Shown: in pieces, positions 7,567 to 14,731 of the stretch
Position numbering within the stretch: the first letter of the stretch is position 1
How the letters are laid out: every line of letters starts with the position of its first letter
Source of the DNA: an uncultured Oscillospiraceae bacterium
GTDB lineage: Bacteria; Bacillota; Clostridia; Oscillospirales; Acutalibacteraceae
DNA length: 22,456 bases
NCBI GenBank assembly: GCA_959596515.1
Contig: CAUFXR010000038.1
Span: 1 to 22,456, forward strand
Direction of reading: 5' to 3'
Notes under the pieces: generated by a model
Told to the model about the DNA's origin: nothing
What the model saw: only the letters and a program-made list of their open reading frames with translations
Database searches by the model: none
Position numbers and translations under genes: made by a program

Positions 7567-8273
7567 CTGTTGTTCCTCCTGCCAAAGATCAAAATGATCC
7601 GGAGCAGGGACCACAGTGCCGTAAAGGTCGCCGCCAGATAGGTCATAGCCGCAGCCCGAAGCACCTTTTTCACGCCGGCAAGTTCATCTTCGGAAAGCAC
7701 ATAGGCCTGCTCCAGAGTCTTTACCGCCCTGCGGCTCGCGTTGAACTCCACCGGAAGGGTCACCATCTGGAACAAGACCGAAAGGCTGAATAAAATAATT
7801 CCCAGCGTCACCAAGGGTCCGATCGAAAGAAAATAACCAAACAAAATAATCGGCAGAGAAAGCTGGGAACCGACGTTAGTGATGGGTACCATGACGGACC
7901 GCAGCCTCATGGGGCCGTATTCCTGCGCGTATTGGACAGCATGTCCCGCCTCATGGGCCGCTACCCCTACCGCAGAAATGGAGTCGCTTCCGTACACCCC
8001 ATCGGATAAACGGATCACATTGGTTCTCGGGTCAAAATGGTCTGTCAGCTGACCCGCTACCCGCTCGCATCGAACGCCCATCACATTGTGAAACCGCAGT
8101 ACCTCCTGAGCCGCCTGGGCTCCGGTCAATCCTCTGCCTGTCCGCAGTTTGGAATACTTGTGAAAGGCGCTTTTTACGGACACCTGGGCCCATAAAGAAA
8201 TGATCAGGGCCGGCAGCATAAAAATCAGATAACTGAAATAACCGTATCCGTAATAGTAAAAGAAATCAAACAT
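7563..8273 (-). CDS. YugP-type membrane zinc metallopeptidase (Zn_peptidase_2 family)
   Basis: A 236-residue membrane protein with the zinc-peptidase motif HEAGH at 107-111, preceded by VGVAA. A likely third ligand is E176 in PVEFNASRR, a hallmark of this family. Hydrophobic segments lie at about 13-32, 135-155, 156-173 and 211-230, so the catalytic helix sits between membrane parts. The N-terminus is rich in Phe and Tyr. The start is preceded by AGGGGG with 5-nt spacing. It lies 9 nt after fmt and overlaps rsmB by 4 nt. This gene is absent from the Bacillus cluster but often found at this place in Clostridia. Substrate and role are unknown; membrane protein quality control is a guess. Confidence 0.88.
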   Translation of the reverse strand: MFDFFYYYGYGYFSYLIFMLPALIISLWAQVSVKSAFHKYSKLRTGRGLTGAQAAQEVLRFHNVMGVRCERVAGQLTDHFDPRTNVIRLSDGVYGSDSISAVGVAAHEAGHAVQYAQEYGPMRLRSVMVPITNVGSQLSLPIILFGYFLSIGPLVTLGIILFSLSVLFQMVTLPVEFNASRRAVKTLEQAYVLSEDELAGVKKVLRAAAMTYLAATFTALWSLLRIILIFGRRNNR

Positions 8274-8282
8274 AGCTTCCCC

Positions 8283-9203
8283 CTAATTCAGCGACGTTTT
8301 TAACGGCACCGGATGGCCGCGGAAAAAATCGGCGGCATCCATGCGTTTTTTCCCTTCCAGCTGCACCTGGTCGATCTGCACGCACACGCCGTCCCCGCAT
8401 CCCACCAAAAATGGACTCAAAGATACAATCTCGCCGGCGCCGCCCTTGACTGTACTTACTGAGGAGCTGAACAGCTTCAGCTTTTTCCCCTCTAACACAG
8501 TATAGGCAGTAGGCCAGGGCGTTAAACCTCTAATCAAATTATGAACCTCCCTGGAGGATTTATTCCAATTTACGGCAGAAAGATTTTTGTCCAGCATGGA
8601 GGCATAGGTGGATTCCTGATCGTTTTGCTTTTTGGGAATAATCGTGCCCTGTTCCAGGCCATCCAGGGTTTTCAAAAGCAGCTGGGCGCCTACCGGCGCC
8701 AGCCGGTCGAACAGTTCGCCGGCGGTCTCGTTTTCCCCAATTTCTACTGTCTCCCGCAACAGCATATCCCCGGTGTCCAATCCTTCATCCATCAGCATAG
8801 TGGTGACACCGGTCTCCTTTTCTCCGTTAATGACGCTCCATTGAATCGGCGCCGCTCCCCGGTATTTGGGCAGCAGGCTTCCGTGAACATTGACGCATCC
8901 TCTTGGAGGCAGGGACAATATCTCCTTCGGCAGGATTTTCCCGTAAGCCACCACCACAATGATCTCCGGCTTCAGTTCCCGCAAAATTCCGAGAGCTTCC
9001 CCGTCTCGCATTTTTTCCGGCTGATACACCGCCAATCCTTTTTCCAGCGCCAGTTCTTTCACCGGCGGAGGGGTCAGAATCATTTTTCTTCCCTTGGGCT
9101 TATCCGGTTGGGTAAATACCCCGCAGATCTGATGTCCCGCGTCCAAAAGCCCCGCCAGACACGGCACGGCAAAATCCGGGGTTCCCATAAAAACGATACG
9201 CAT
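8283..9203 (-). CDS. fmt: Methionyl-tRNA formyltransferase
   Basis: Formylates initiator Met-tRNA using 10-formyltetrahydrofolate, as needed for bacterial translation start. The 306 residues open with MRIVFMGTPDFAVP. The catalytic core has VNVHGSLLPKYRGAAPI (104-120, with N105 and H107) and GLDTGDM (141-147, with the catalytic Asp). A C-terminal tRNA-binding domain runs from about 205. AGAGGA precedes the ATG by 5 nt. It lies 20 nt after def, the deformylase that removes the same formyl group later, a near-universal pairing. It is slightly shorter than the usual 310-315 residues, but no motif is missing. Confidence 0.96.
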   Translation of the reverse strand: MRIVFMGTPDFAVPCLAGLLDAGHQICGVFTQPDKPKGRKMILTPPPVKELALEKGLAVYQPEKMRDGEALGILRELKPEIIVVVAYGKILPKEILSLPPRGCVNVHGSLLPKYRGAAPIQWSVINGEKETGVTTMLMDEGLDTGDMLLRETVEIGENETAGELFDRLAPVGAQLLLKTLDGLEQGTIIPKKQNDQESTYASMLDKNLSAVNWNKSSREVHNLIRGLTPWPTAYTVLEGKKLKLFSSSVSTVKGGAGEIVSLSPFLVGCGDGVCVQIDQVQLEGKKRMDAADFFRGHPVPLKTSLN

Positions 9204-9223
9204 TTATTTCCTCTTTTCCGGCC

Positions 9224-9712
9224 TTATTCCTCGTTTTCTTCTTCTTCCAACTCGCTGGGATCGATCATGCGGCTGGCTTTGGCTTTGAACAGGATTCCCT
9301 CTAAATGATCCAGCTCGTGACAGAAAGCCCTGGCCTTCAGCTCTTCTCCGGTAATTTCGAAAAATTCACCTTTACGATTCTGGGCCTTTACCACCACATG
9401 GTTGGGACGACGTACCATACCCCACTCCCCGGGGCAAGAGAGGCATCCCTCCGGACCGTCCTGTTCTCCGGAGGCTTCGATGATTTCCGGGTTAATCAAC
9501 TCGATGTCCCCGTCCTCATCGCCGATATTGACGATCACCGCTCGGCGGAGAATTCCCACCTGCGGCGCCGCCAGCCCCACGCCGTTGGCTTCTTTCAGCG
9601 TTTCCTTCATATCGTCCAGAAGCATCCAAAGCTTCGGATCGAACTTTTCCACCGGACGGCACTTTTTCCCAAGGATGCCGTCTCCCTCTTTTACAATATT
9701 TCTAATCGCCAT
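9224..9712 (-). CDS. def: Peptide deformylase
   Basis: Removes the N-formyl group from new proteins at the ribosome exit. All three family motifs are present in 162 residues: GVGLAAPQ (44-51), EGCLS (88-92, metal ligand C90) and HELDH (132-136, two His ligands and the catalytic Glu). The C-terminus is a very acidic tail (about 153-162). It lies 25 nt after priA and 20 nt before fmt. The EGCLS form and short C-terminus fit the deformylases commonly found in Clostridia. Confidence 0.96.
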   Translation of the reverse strand: MAIRNIVKEGDGILGKKCRPVEKFDPKLWMLLDDMKETLKEANGVGLAAPQVGILRRAVIVNIGDEDGDIELINPEIIEASGEQDGPEGCLSCPGEWGMVRRPNHVVVKAQNRKGEFFEITGEELKARAFCHELDHLEGILFKAKASRMIDPSELEEEENEE

Positions 9713-9737
9713 TAGGCTTCCCCGCTTTCTGATAAAT

Positions 9738-12212
9738 TTATAAAATCATATCTGGATTCACATCTACAAACACGCTGGTTTTGGCGTATTCTTTCTGCTT
9801 TCCGTATTGTCTCAATATTCTCGAAATCAATTCCCGGAAGCTTTTGTCGAACCGGTTTTTGATAATCAGCTTATACCGGTATCTCCCGCTGACTTTGGGA
9901 ACCGCCGCTTTCGCCGGCCCAATCACCCGCATAGGCAGCTTGGTGTATTCCGTCTTGGCCAAAGCGATCAGCTCGCCGGTAAAATATCTGGCCGCCTGTT
10001 CTACGTTTTCCTTTTGTTCTCCTGAAAAACCTACAATACACAAATCCGCGAAAGGAGGGTACAGCATGGCTTTCCGCATTTGGATTTCCCCCTGGAAAAA
10101 AGCTCCGTAATCCTGCCGGGCAGCCATTTGAATCACCGGGTTCTCCGGGGTATAAGTCTGGATCACCGCCAGGCCTTCCTTGTCTCCCCGGCCCGATCGG
10201 CCCACTACCTGGGTCAGCAGGGCAAAAGCCCGCTCGTAGCTTCTGAAATCGTCGCTGTAAAGGGCCTGATCCGCCGAAAGCACCCCCACTAAAGTCACGT
10301 TTGGAAAATCCAATCCCTTGGCCACCATTTGAGTGCCTACCATGATATCATAGTCCCCATCCGCGAATTGTTTCAGCTTCTTCTCGTGGGAAAATTTCGC
10401 CATTGTGGTGTCCGCGTCCATCCGCAGGATTCTCGCCTCAGGAAACAGCTCCTCGATGGCTTCCTCCGCTTTCTGAGTTCCCGCCCCAGTATAGCGCACT
10501 TGCCGCTGATGACAGTTTGGGCACTCGTCGGTAAACGGAATGGAATAGCCGCAGTAGTGGCACATCAGCCGCCGATTCGCGGCGTGGTAGGTTAGGGAAA
10601 TGCTGCAATGGGGACAGGTTACCGGCTCTCCGCAGGCTCGACAGCTCACAAAAGTATGGTATCCCCGCCTGTTCAGCAATAAAATTGACTGGCGGTGGAA
10701 TCTCAGGTTCTCCGCCAGACACTCCATGAGCACACAACTGAAAGGGCCTGTATTTCCCTCCAGCATTTCCTGGTTCATATCTGCCACCACCACCCGGGGC
10801 AGCTTAGCGCCGCCATAGCGGCTTGAAATCGTAGACAGGTTATAAATCCCCTTCTGCGCGAGATAATAGCTCTCCACGCTGGGGGTCGCGCTGGCCAGGG
10901 TCAAAAGGCAGCGATGGTAGCGGCAGCGGAATTTGGCGATCTCCCGAGCGTGAAATCTGGGAGTCTGTTCCGATTTATACGTATATTCCTGCTCCTCATC
11001 CATAATGATCAGGCCCAGGTTCTCAAAAGGCGCGAATACCGCAGAACGAGTACCTAAAGCGATCAAAGCGTCGCCGTTTTTTACCCGTTTCCATTCATCC
11101 AGCCGCTCTCCCATGGAAAGGCCGCTGTGAAACACCGCCACCTGCTTGCCGTACCGTCCTTGGAACAGCGCCAGCATTTGAGGAGTCAGGGAAATTTCTG
11201 GCACCATCAAGATAACGCCTTTTTGGTCCTCCACCGCCTGGTCGATCAGCTTTAAAAACACCGAGGTCTTCCCGCTGCCGGTCACCCCGTAAAGCAGAGA
11301 AATTCCACCCTCAGGGTTTTCATATTGGGCAAGCTGTTCCTCATAGGCCTTTTGCTGTTCAGCGGTTAGTATAATTTCTTCTTTGGAAACATGCTCGGAC
11401 GCGCCATCATAGGGATTGCGATACCGCTCGCTTTCATAATAACAAGCGAGGCCCTTTTTCACCAGGGCGTTTACCACACCGGCGGTAACACCGGTGAAAT
11501 AACACACCTCTTTAACCGAGGCGGTTCCCACCGTCTGAAGCAAAGAAAAAACCTCCCGCTGCTTTGGGGACAACTTTGCTTCGCCGCTCTCGCCATCCTC
11601 TGTGAGACGTACCATTTTCACCATGGCGTCCCCGATTTTGCGAAAGGTGTCGTCTATTTTTTCAAGGAAGCCCTGTCGGCACATACGCTCCGGCAGGTCG
11701 CTGTCAGCCTGATAACCCAGGGCGGCCAGAAGTTTATCCTTCCGCACCGGAAGCCTGCTGCGGGACACATAAGCGATCAGTCGCTTTTCCTCTTCCTCCA
11801 TGGTTTCCAGCTTTTCCGGTGGGATATCCCGGGCCGCCTGATAGGAACAGGTGACCTGATAGTGCAGTCCCGCCGGCAGCATCACCTTGACGGCGTCAAA
11901 CAGGGTGCAGAAATAGCGTTCCTGCATCCATTGGGCCAGGAGAAGCATTTCGGGAGAAAGAAGCGGCGCCTGATCCAGCACCGCTTTGACGGATTTCAAT
12001 CCTTTCTCCGGACCGGCCTTGGGCGCGCAGATCTCCTCCACGTCCATCAAAAGCCCCTGACGAGTCCGATTTCCCCCTCCAAAAGGAACAAGCACACGAC
12101 AACCCTTTTCCGCCTTCGCCCAAAGGGTTTGGGGAATCAGATAATCGTATGCCTTGTCAAAATGATACGCCGTGTTTTCCACAGCGACCTTTCCTACCCG
12201 CGCTGCTTCCAT
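9738..12212 (-). CDS. priA: Primosomal protein N' (replication restart helicase PriA)
   Basis: A 3'-5' DNA helicase that recognises stalled forks and reloads the replisome. The 824 residues begin with a 3'-DNA-end binding domain (about 1-110). The helicase core follows: Walker A GVTGSGKT (309-316), Walker B DEEQ (405-408, where the common form is DEEH), SATPS (441-445), LLNRRGYH (512-519) and QVVGRSGRG (668-676). Eight cysteines (524, 527, 533, 536, 551, 554, 564, 567) form the two zinc sites that interrupt the helicase lobe. The ATG shares one base with the rpoZ stop (TAATG), so translation is coupled. In Bacillus coaBC lies between rpoZ and priA; it is missing here. Confidence 0.96.
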   Translation of the reverse strand: MEAARVGKVAVENTAYHFDKAYDYLIPQTLWAKAEKGCRVLVPFGGGNRTRQGLLMDVEEICAPKAGPEKGLKSVKAVLDQAPLLSPEMLLLAQWMQERYFCTLFDAVKVMLPAGLHYQVTCSYQAARDIPPEKLETMEEEEKRLIAYVSRSRLPVRKDKLLAALGYQADSDLPERMCRQGFLEKIDDTFRKIGDAMVKMVRLTEDGESGEAKLSPKQREVFSLLQTVGTASVKEVCYFTGVTAGVVNALVKKGLACYYESERYRNPYDGASEHVSKEEIILTAEQQKAYEEQLAQYENPEGGISLLYGVTGSGKTSVFLKLIDQAVEDQKGVILMVPEISLTPQMLALFQGRYGKQVAVFHSGLSMGERLDEWKRVKNGDALIALGTRSAVFAPFENLGLIIMDEEQEYTYKSEQTPRFHAREIAKFRCRYHRCLLTLASATPSVESYYLAQKGIYNLSTISSRYGGAKLPRVVVADMNQEMLEGNTGPFSCVLMECLAENLRFHRQSILLLNRRGYHTFVSCRACGEPVTCPHCSISLTYHAANRRLMCHYCGYSIPFTDECPNCHQRQVRYTGAGTQKAEEAIEELFPEARILRMDADTTMAKFSHEKKLKQFADGDYDIMVGTQMVAKGLDFPNVTLVGVLSADQALYSDDFRSYERAFALLTQVVGRSGRGDKEGLAVIQTYTPENPVIQMAARQDYGAFFQGEIQMRKAMLYPPFADLCIVGFSGEQKENVEQAARYFTGELIALAKTEYTKLPMRVIGPAKAAVPKVSGRYRYKLIIKNRFDKSFRELISRILRQYGKQKEYAKTSVFVDVNPDMIL

Positions 12213-12415
12213 TACTCGTTAATATCCGGCTCTATGATATTGAATTTGTGGGCCTGAAATTCCTTCAGCGCCATATTGACCGGCTTTTCCGTTAGGATTT
12301 CACCGTTGTCCTCGGCGGTTTGGGCGATCTCTCTGGCCCGTTTGGCCACCGCGATCACCAGGGAATAGCGGCTCTGCTTGCCGCTGAGCATATCGTCTAC
12401 AGATGGTCTACTCAT
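12212..12415 (-). CDS. rpoZ: RNA polymerase omega subunit
   Basis: A 67-residue protein that helps fold and hold the beta' subunit of RNA polymerase. It has the family N-terminus MSRPSVDDML, the helix YSLVIAVAKRAREI at 17-30, and the conserved KPVNMALKEF at 44-53. The start ATGAGTAG overlaps the gmk stop by 8 nt, with GAGGTG 7 nt upstream. The gmk-rpoZ order is found in most bacteria and supports the call despite the small size. Confidence 0.94.
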   Translation of the reverse strand: MSRPSVDDMLSGKQSRYSLVIAVAKRAREIAQTAEDNGEILTEKPVNMALKEFQAHKFNIIEPDINE

Positions 12416-13022
12416 TTTTCAACACCTCTTCTATCAGATTCCCCGCCCGGTTGGTCCTGCACTTTTCTCCCCGCAAAACCGCTTCCAGATCGCTGACGCA
12501 ATCCTCCAGGGCGTCGTTTATGACTATATAATCGTAATCCGCCGCTTGGAGGATTTCTCCTCTGGCGGCGGCTAACCGCTTTTGAACAGCCTCCTCAGAG
12601 TCTGTAGCTCGTCTTCTCAGCCGCTTTTCCAAAACTGCGAAAGATGGCGGCAAAATAAACACGCTGACCGCCTCAGGACATTTCGCCATCACTTTTTTGG
12701 CTCCCTGTACCTCGATTTCCAGCACCACGTCCAGCCCTTCAGCCAGCCAAGCTTCCACCTGCGCTCTGGGAGTCCCATAAAAATTCCCGCAGTATTCGGC
12801 GTACTCCAAAACGCCGTCCTCCTGAATCAAGGCCTCAAACTGATCCCGAGAAATGAAATGGTAATCCTTTCCGTTTTCCTCTCCCTGTCTTGGCTGGCGG
12901 GTAGTGGCGGAAATAGAAACCCGCACCCTATCATTATGAGCCAAAAGCTCCTTTAAAACCGTATCCTTTCCCGCGCCGGAGGGGCCGGAAAGAATAATCA
13001 GCAGTCCTTTGTTATTGTTCAT
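12408..13022 (-). CDS. gmk: Guanylate kinase
   Basis: Phosphorylates GMP to GDP with ATP in purine nucleotide synthesis and salvage. The P-loop GPSGAGKDT is at 13-21. The GMP-binding segment has ISATTRQPRQGEENGKDYHF (37-56) and EYAEYCGNFYGTP (73-85). The lid has RLRRRATDSEE (93-100s region, about 123-133). At 204 residues it is full length. It overlaps remA by 11 nt and rpoZ by 8 nt, so the three are a translationally coupled block. Confidence 0.96.
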   Translation of the reverse strand: MNNNKGLLIILSGPSGAGKDTVLKELLAHNDRVRVSISATTRQPRQGEENGKDYHFISRDQFEALIQEDGVLEYAEYCGNFYGTPRAQVEAWLAEGLDVVLEIEVQGAKKVMAKCPEAVSVFILPPSFAVLEKRLRRRATDSEEAVQKRLAAARGEILQAADYDYIVINDALEDCVSDLEAVLRGEKCRTNRAGNLIEEVLKNE

Positions 13023-13290
13023 CTTCCTCTAACTCCTCAGCGCTTTCTTCATCATCCTTATCATTGAACCGGTTCGCCACAGTTTCCGGCTGCAAAGCGG
13101 ACAAAATCACATGATCGCTGTCGGTGAGAATCACGGCCCTGGTACGGCGGCCGTAGGTGGCGTCGATCAGGGTACCCTGTTCTTTGGCGTCCTGCATAAT
13201 ACGTTTGATGGGGGCCGACTCCGGGCTGACAATCGCCACCAGACGATTGGCGGACACCATATTGCCAAATCCAATATTGATTAATTTCAT
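13012..13290 (-). CDS. remA: RemA-like extracellular matrix regulatory protein (DUF370)
   Basis: A 92-residue member of the RemA/DUF370 family. In Bacillus subtilis RemA is a DNA-binding activator of biofilm matrix and osmoprotection genes that forms ring-shaped oligomers. The conserved body MKLINIGFGNMVSANRLVAI followed by SAPIKR and TYGRRTRAVILTDSDHVILSALQPETVA is complete by residue 72. A strongly acidic tail (about 76-92) follows. GGAGAG lies 9 nt before the ATG. The place between yicC and gmk is conserved. DNA targets in this organism are unknown, and the acidic tail could affect DNA binding or assembly. Confidence 0.92.
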   Translation of the reverse strand: MKLINIGFGNMVSANRLVAIVSPESAPIKRIMQDAKEQGTLIDATYGRRTRAVILTDSDHVILSALQPETVANRFNDKDDEESAEELEEDEQ

Positions 13291-13313
13291 GTCGTGGTTC
13301 TCTCCAAACTTCT

Positions 13314-14192
13314 TTATTCTACATTCTGGACCTGCTCGCGGATCTTCTCGATTTCCGCTTTCATATCTACCACCATATGGGCGATTTCGGCGTCCACAGC
13401 CTTAGAACCGATGGTATTAACCTCTCGATTCATTTCCTGAACAATAAAGTCCAGTTTTCTGCCGATAGCCTCGTCGGAATGAAGCATCTGCTCCAGCTGC
13501 TGAAAATGACTTCTCAAGCGAACCGTTTCCTCGGCTACAGCGATTTTATCCGCGAAAATAGCGGCTTCCGTCAAGATGCGCTGCTCATCCACCGTGGTAT
13601 CGGCAAGAACCTCATTGAGTTTTGCCCGCAGACGCTCCTGATATTCAATCACCGTCTGAGGCGAACGCTCCTCCACTTTTTCCACGATAGCCAAAATCGC
13701 CTGCGCACGGCTTTCGATATCGGCTTTTAGCCGTTCGCCTTCCACGCTGCGCATCTGGATGAATTTCTCCAGCGCCCGGTCGAGCACGGAACGCACCTGT
13801 TCCCAAACCTGATCCTCATCTTCCTCCCCTTTATGAATGGAGAAAATATCGCCATACCGGGCCACGGTGGAAACAGAAATGTCATCCTGCAGTCCATAAG
13901 TATCCCGCAGCTCCCGGAGAGCTTTTACATAGCCATCCGCCAGAGAATGATTGATTTTAACCTCGGCGGCAGCGTCTTCCAGAGCCTCGATGGTAACAAA
14001 CACATCCACTTTACCTCTGGACACCTTTGATTGAACGTAGGATTTCAGTTTCTCATCCAGAAAATTATACCCCCTGGTCGTCCGGGAGGAGAACTCAAAG
14101 TACCGGTGATTAACTGATTTAATCTCTACAAGAATCCCACGGCCCTCGGCGTCGCTTTCCGCGCGCCCATAGCCGGTCATACTTTTGATCAT
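13314..14192 (-). CDS. yicC: YicC/YloC family endoribonuclease
   Basis: A 292-residue protein of the YicC family, whose members act as endoribonucleases. The conserved N-terminus MIKSMTGYGRAES fixes the start even though the ribosome site (GATGAG) is weak. The middle is a long helical, charged region (about 110-220). The C-terminal DUF1732 part has GRKLDFIVQEMNREVNTIGSKA at about 244-265, with conserved acidic and Asn residues. It is the first gene of the sixteen-gene cluster. A promoter lies 72 nt upstream and remA follows after 23 nt. Confidence 0.94.
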   Translation of the reverse strand: MIKSMTGYGRAESDAEGRGILVEIKSVNHRYFEFSSRTTRGYNFLDEKLKSYVQSKVSRGKVDVFVTIEALEDAAAEVKINHSLADGYVKALRELRDTYGLQDDISVSTVARYGDIFSIHKGEEDEDQVWEQVRSVLDRALEKFIQMRSVEGERLKADIESRAQAILAIVEKVEERSPQTVIEYQERLRAKLNEVLADTTVDEQRILTEAAIFADKIAVAEETVRLRSHFQQLEQMLHSDEAIGRKLDFIVQEMNREVNTIGSKAVDAEIAHMVVDMKAEIEKIREQVQNVE

Positions 14193-14263
14193 GATATCTC
14201 ATCTCAATTCTATCGATGATAAACGAAATTCCCTGTTGAGAATTTTCAAACATATCCTGTTTT

Positions 14264-14293
14264 ATTGTAACAGCTTTTCCCCTGGATTGTCAA
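14264..14293 (-). promoter_or_regulatory. Vegetative promoter of the yicC-to-spoVM cluster
   Basis: On the minus strand a perfect TTGACA (14293-14288) is separated by 18 nt from TACAAT (14269-14264, five of six matches to TATAAT). Transcription would start about 65 nt before the yicC ATG. No other comparably strong promoter or terminator is seen in the tight gene run that follows, so this is probably the main housekeeping promoter for sixteen genes. Internal promoters cannot be excluded. Confidence 0.75.
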
Positions 14294-14601
14294 CCGCCGC
14301 AATACATTCCCCGAAAAAGCGTTTATCGCTCTGTCAGTCCATCTCACGGTGTCTGGCGCTCTCCCGGAACGGAAAATCCGTCACCTCTTTAAGATCCCGC
14401 GCTGGAAACGGGGTCTCCGCGAAAACGCATCCGTGATAAATACGAAAAGAAAAAAGTACTGGGCCCAAAGCGATTTCCCCGTAACGCACCGCGGGCTGAA
14501 ACCCTTAGGATATCTGTTCTTAGCCGCGCGCTGTGTATACAGCCGAACCGCCTGTCTAAAAGCAGGGGCGCCGCTCCTCAAAAATCCAAGCAACGGATAA
14601 G
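14294..14601. other. Gene-free stretch between two operons, function unknown
   Basis: About 310 nt upstream of the yicC promoter and beyond the transcarboxylase terminator hold no recognisable gene. Base composition resembles the coding regions rather than the AT-rich left edge. Short self-complementary elements are visible: ACGGA/TCCGT at 14369-14381 and GCTGT/ACAGC at 14530-14543. On the minus strand there is also AGCG/CGCT followed by TTTTT near 14313-14328. The open frames in it do not look like proteins. It could be a decayed gene or an unrecognised structured RNA. Confidence 0.5.
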
Positions 14602-14632
14602 AAAAGACGGAGAGCGTGCGCTCTCCGTCTTT
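14602..14632. terminator. Strong bidirectional terminator after the carboxyltransferase operon
   Basis: A 10-bp GC-rich stem, GACGGAGAGC (14606-14615) with GCTCTCCGTC (14620-14629), closes a GTGC loop. It is flanked by AAAA on the left and TTT on the right, which extend the stem. On the minus strand the hairpin is followed by TTTTCTT, a good U-tract. It lies about 100 nt past the stop of the oadA-like gene and probably ends that operon. Confidence 0.87.
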
Positions 14633-14731
14633 CGCGTTTTTCAAAATGACCAGTTTTGTCCGCCAAACGCTTTCGCCCTTGGCACGGCAAAAATATCGCT
14701 AGTGAACGAAAAATCACTGATGGCAACGGCC

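Noticed and set aside
7567..7614. An upstream ATG start for rsmB at 7614
   Set aside because: It would add 16 residues unlike the family and overlap the zinc peptidase gene by 52 nt. The GTG at 7566 has AGGAGG at 8 nt and a 4-nt overlap.
8541..9308. A 255-codon frame on the plus strand
   Set aside because: It is antisense to fmt and the end of def. Its composition reflects the complementary codons of those genes.
11391..12257. A 288-codon frame on the plus strand
   Set aside because: It lies entirely opposite priA and the end of rpoZ, which have all family motifs. Its product is His- and Gln-rich and unlike a real protein.
14381..14644. An 87-codon frame on the minus strand in the gap downstream of the carboxyltransferase operon
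   Set aside because: It begins downstream of the operon and runs straight through the strong terminator hairpin. It has no convincing ribosome site and its product has no recognisable fold or family pattern.
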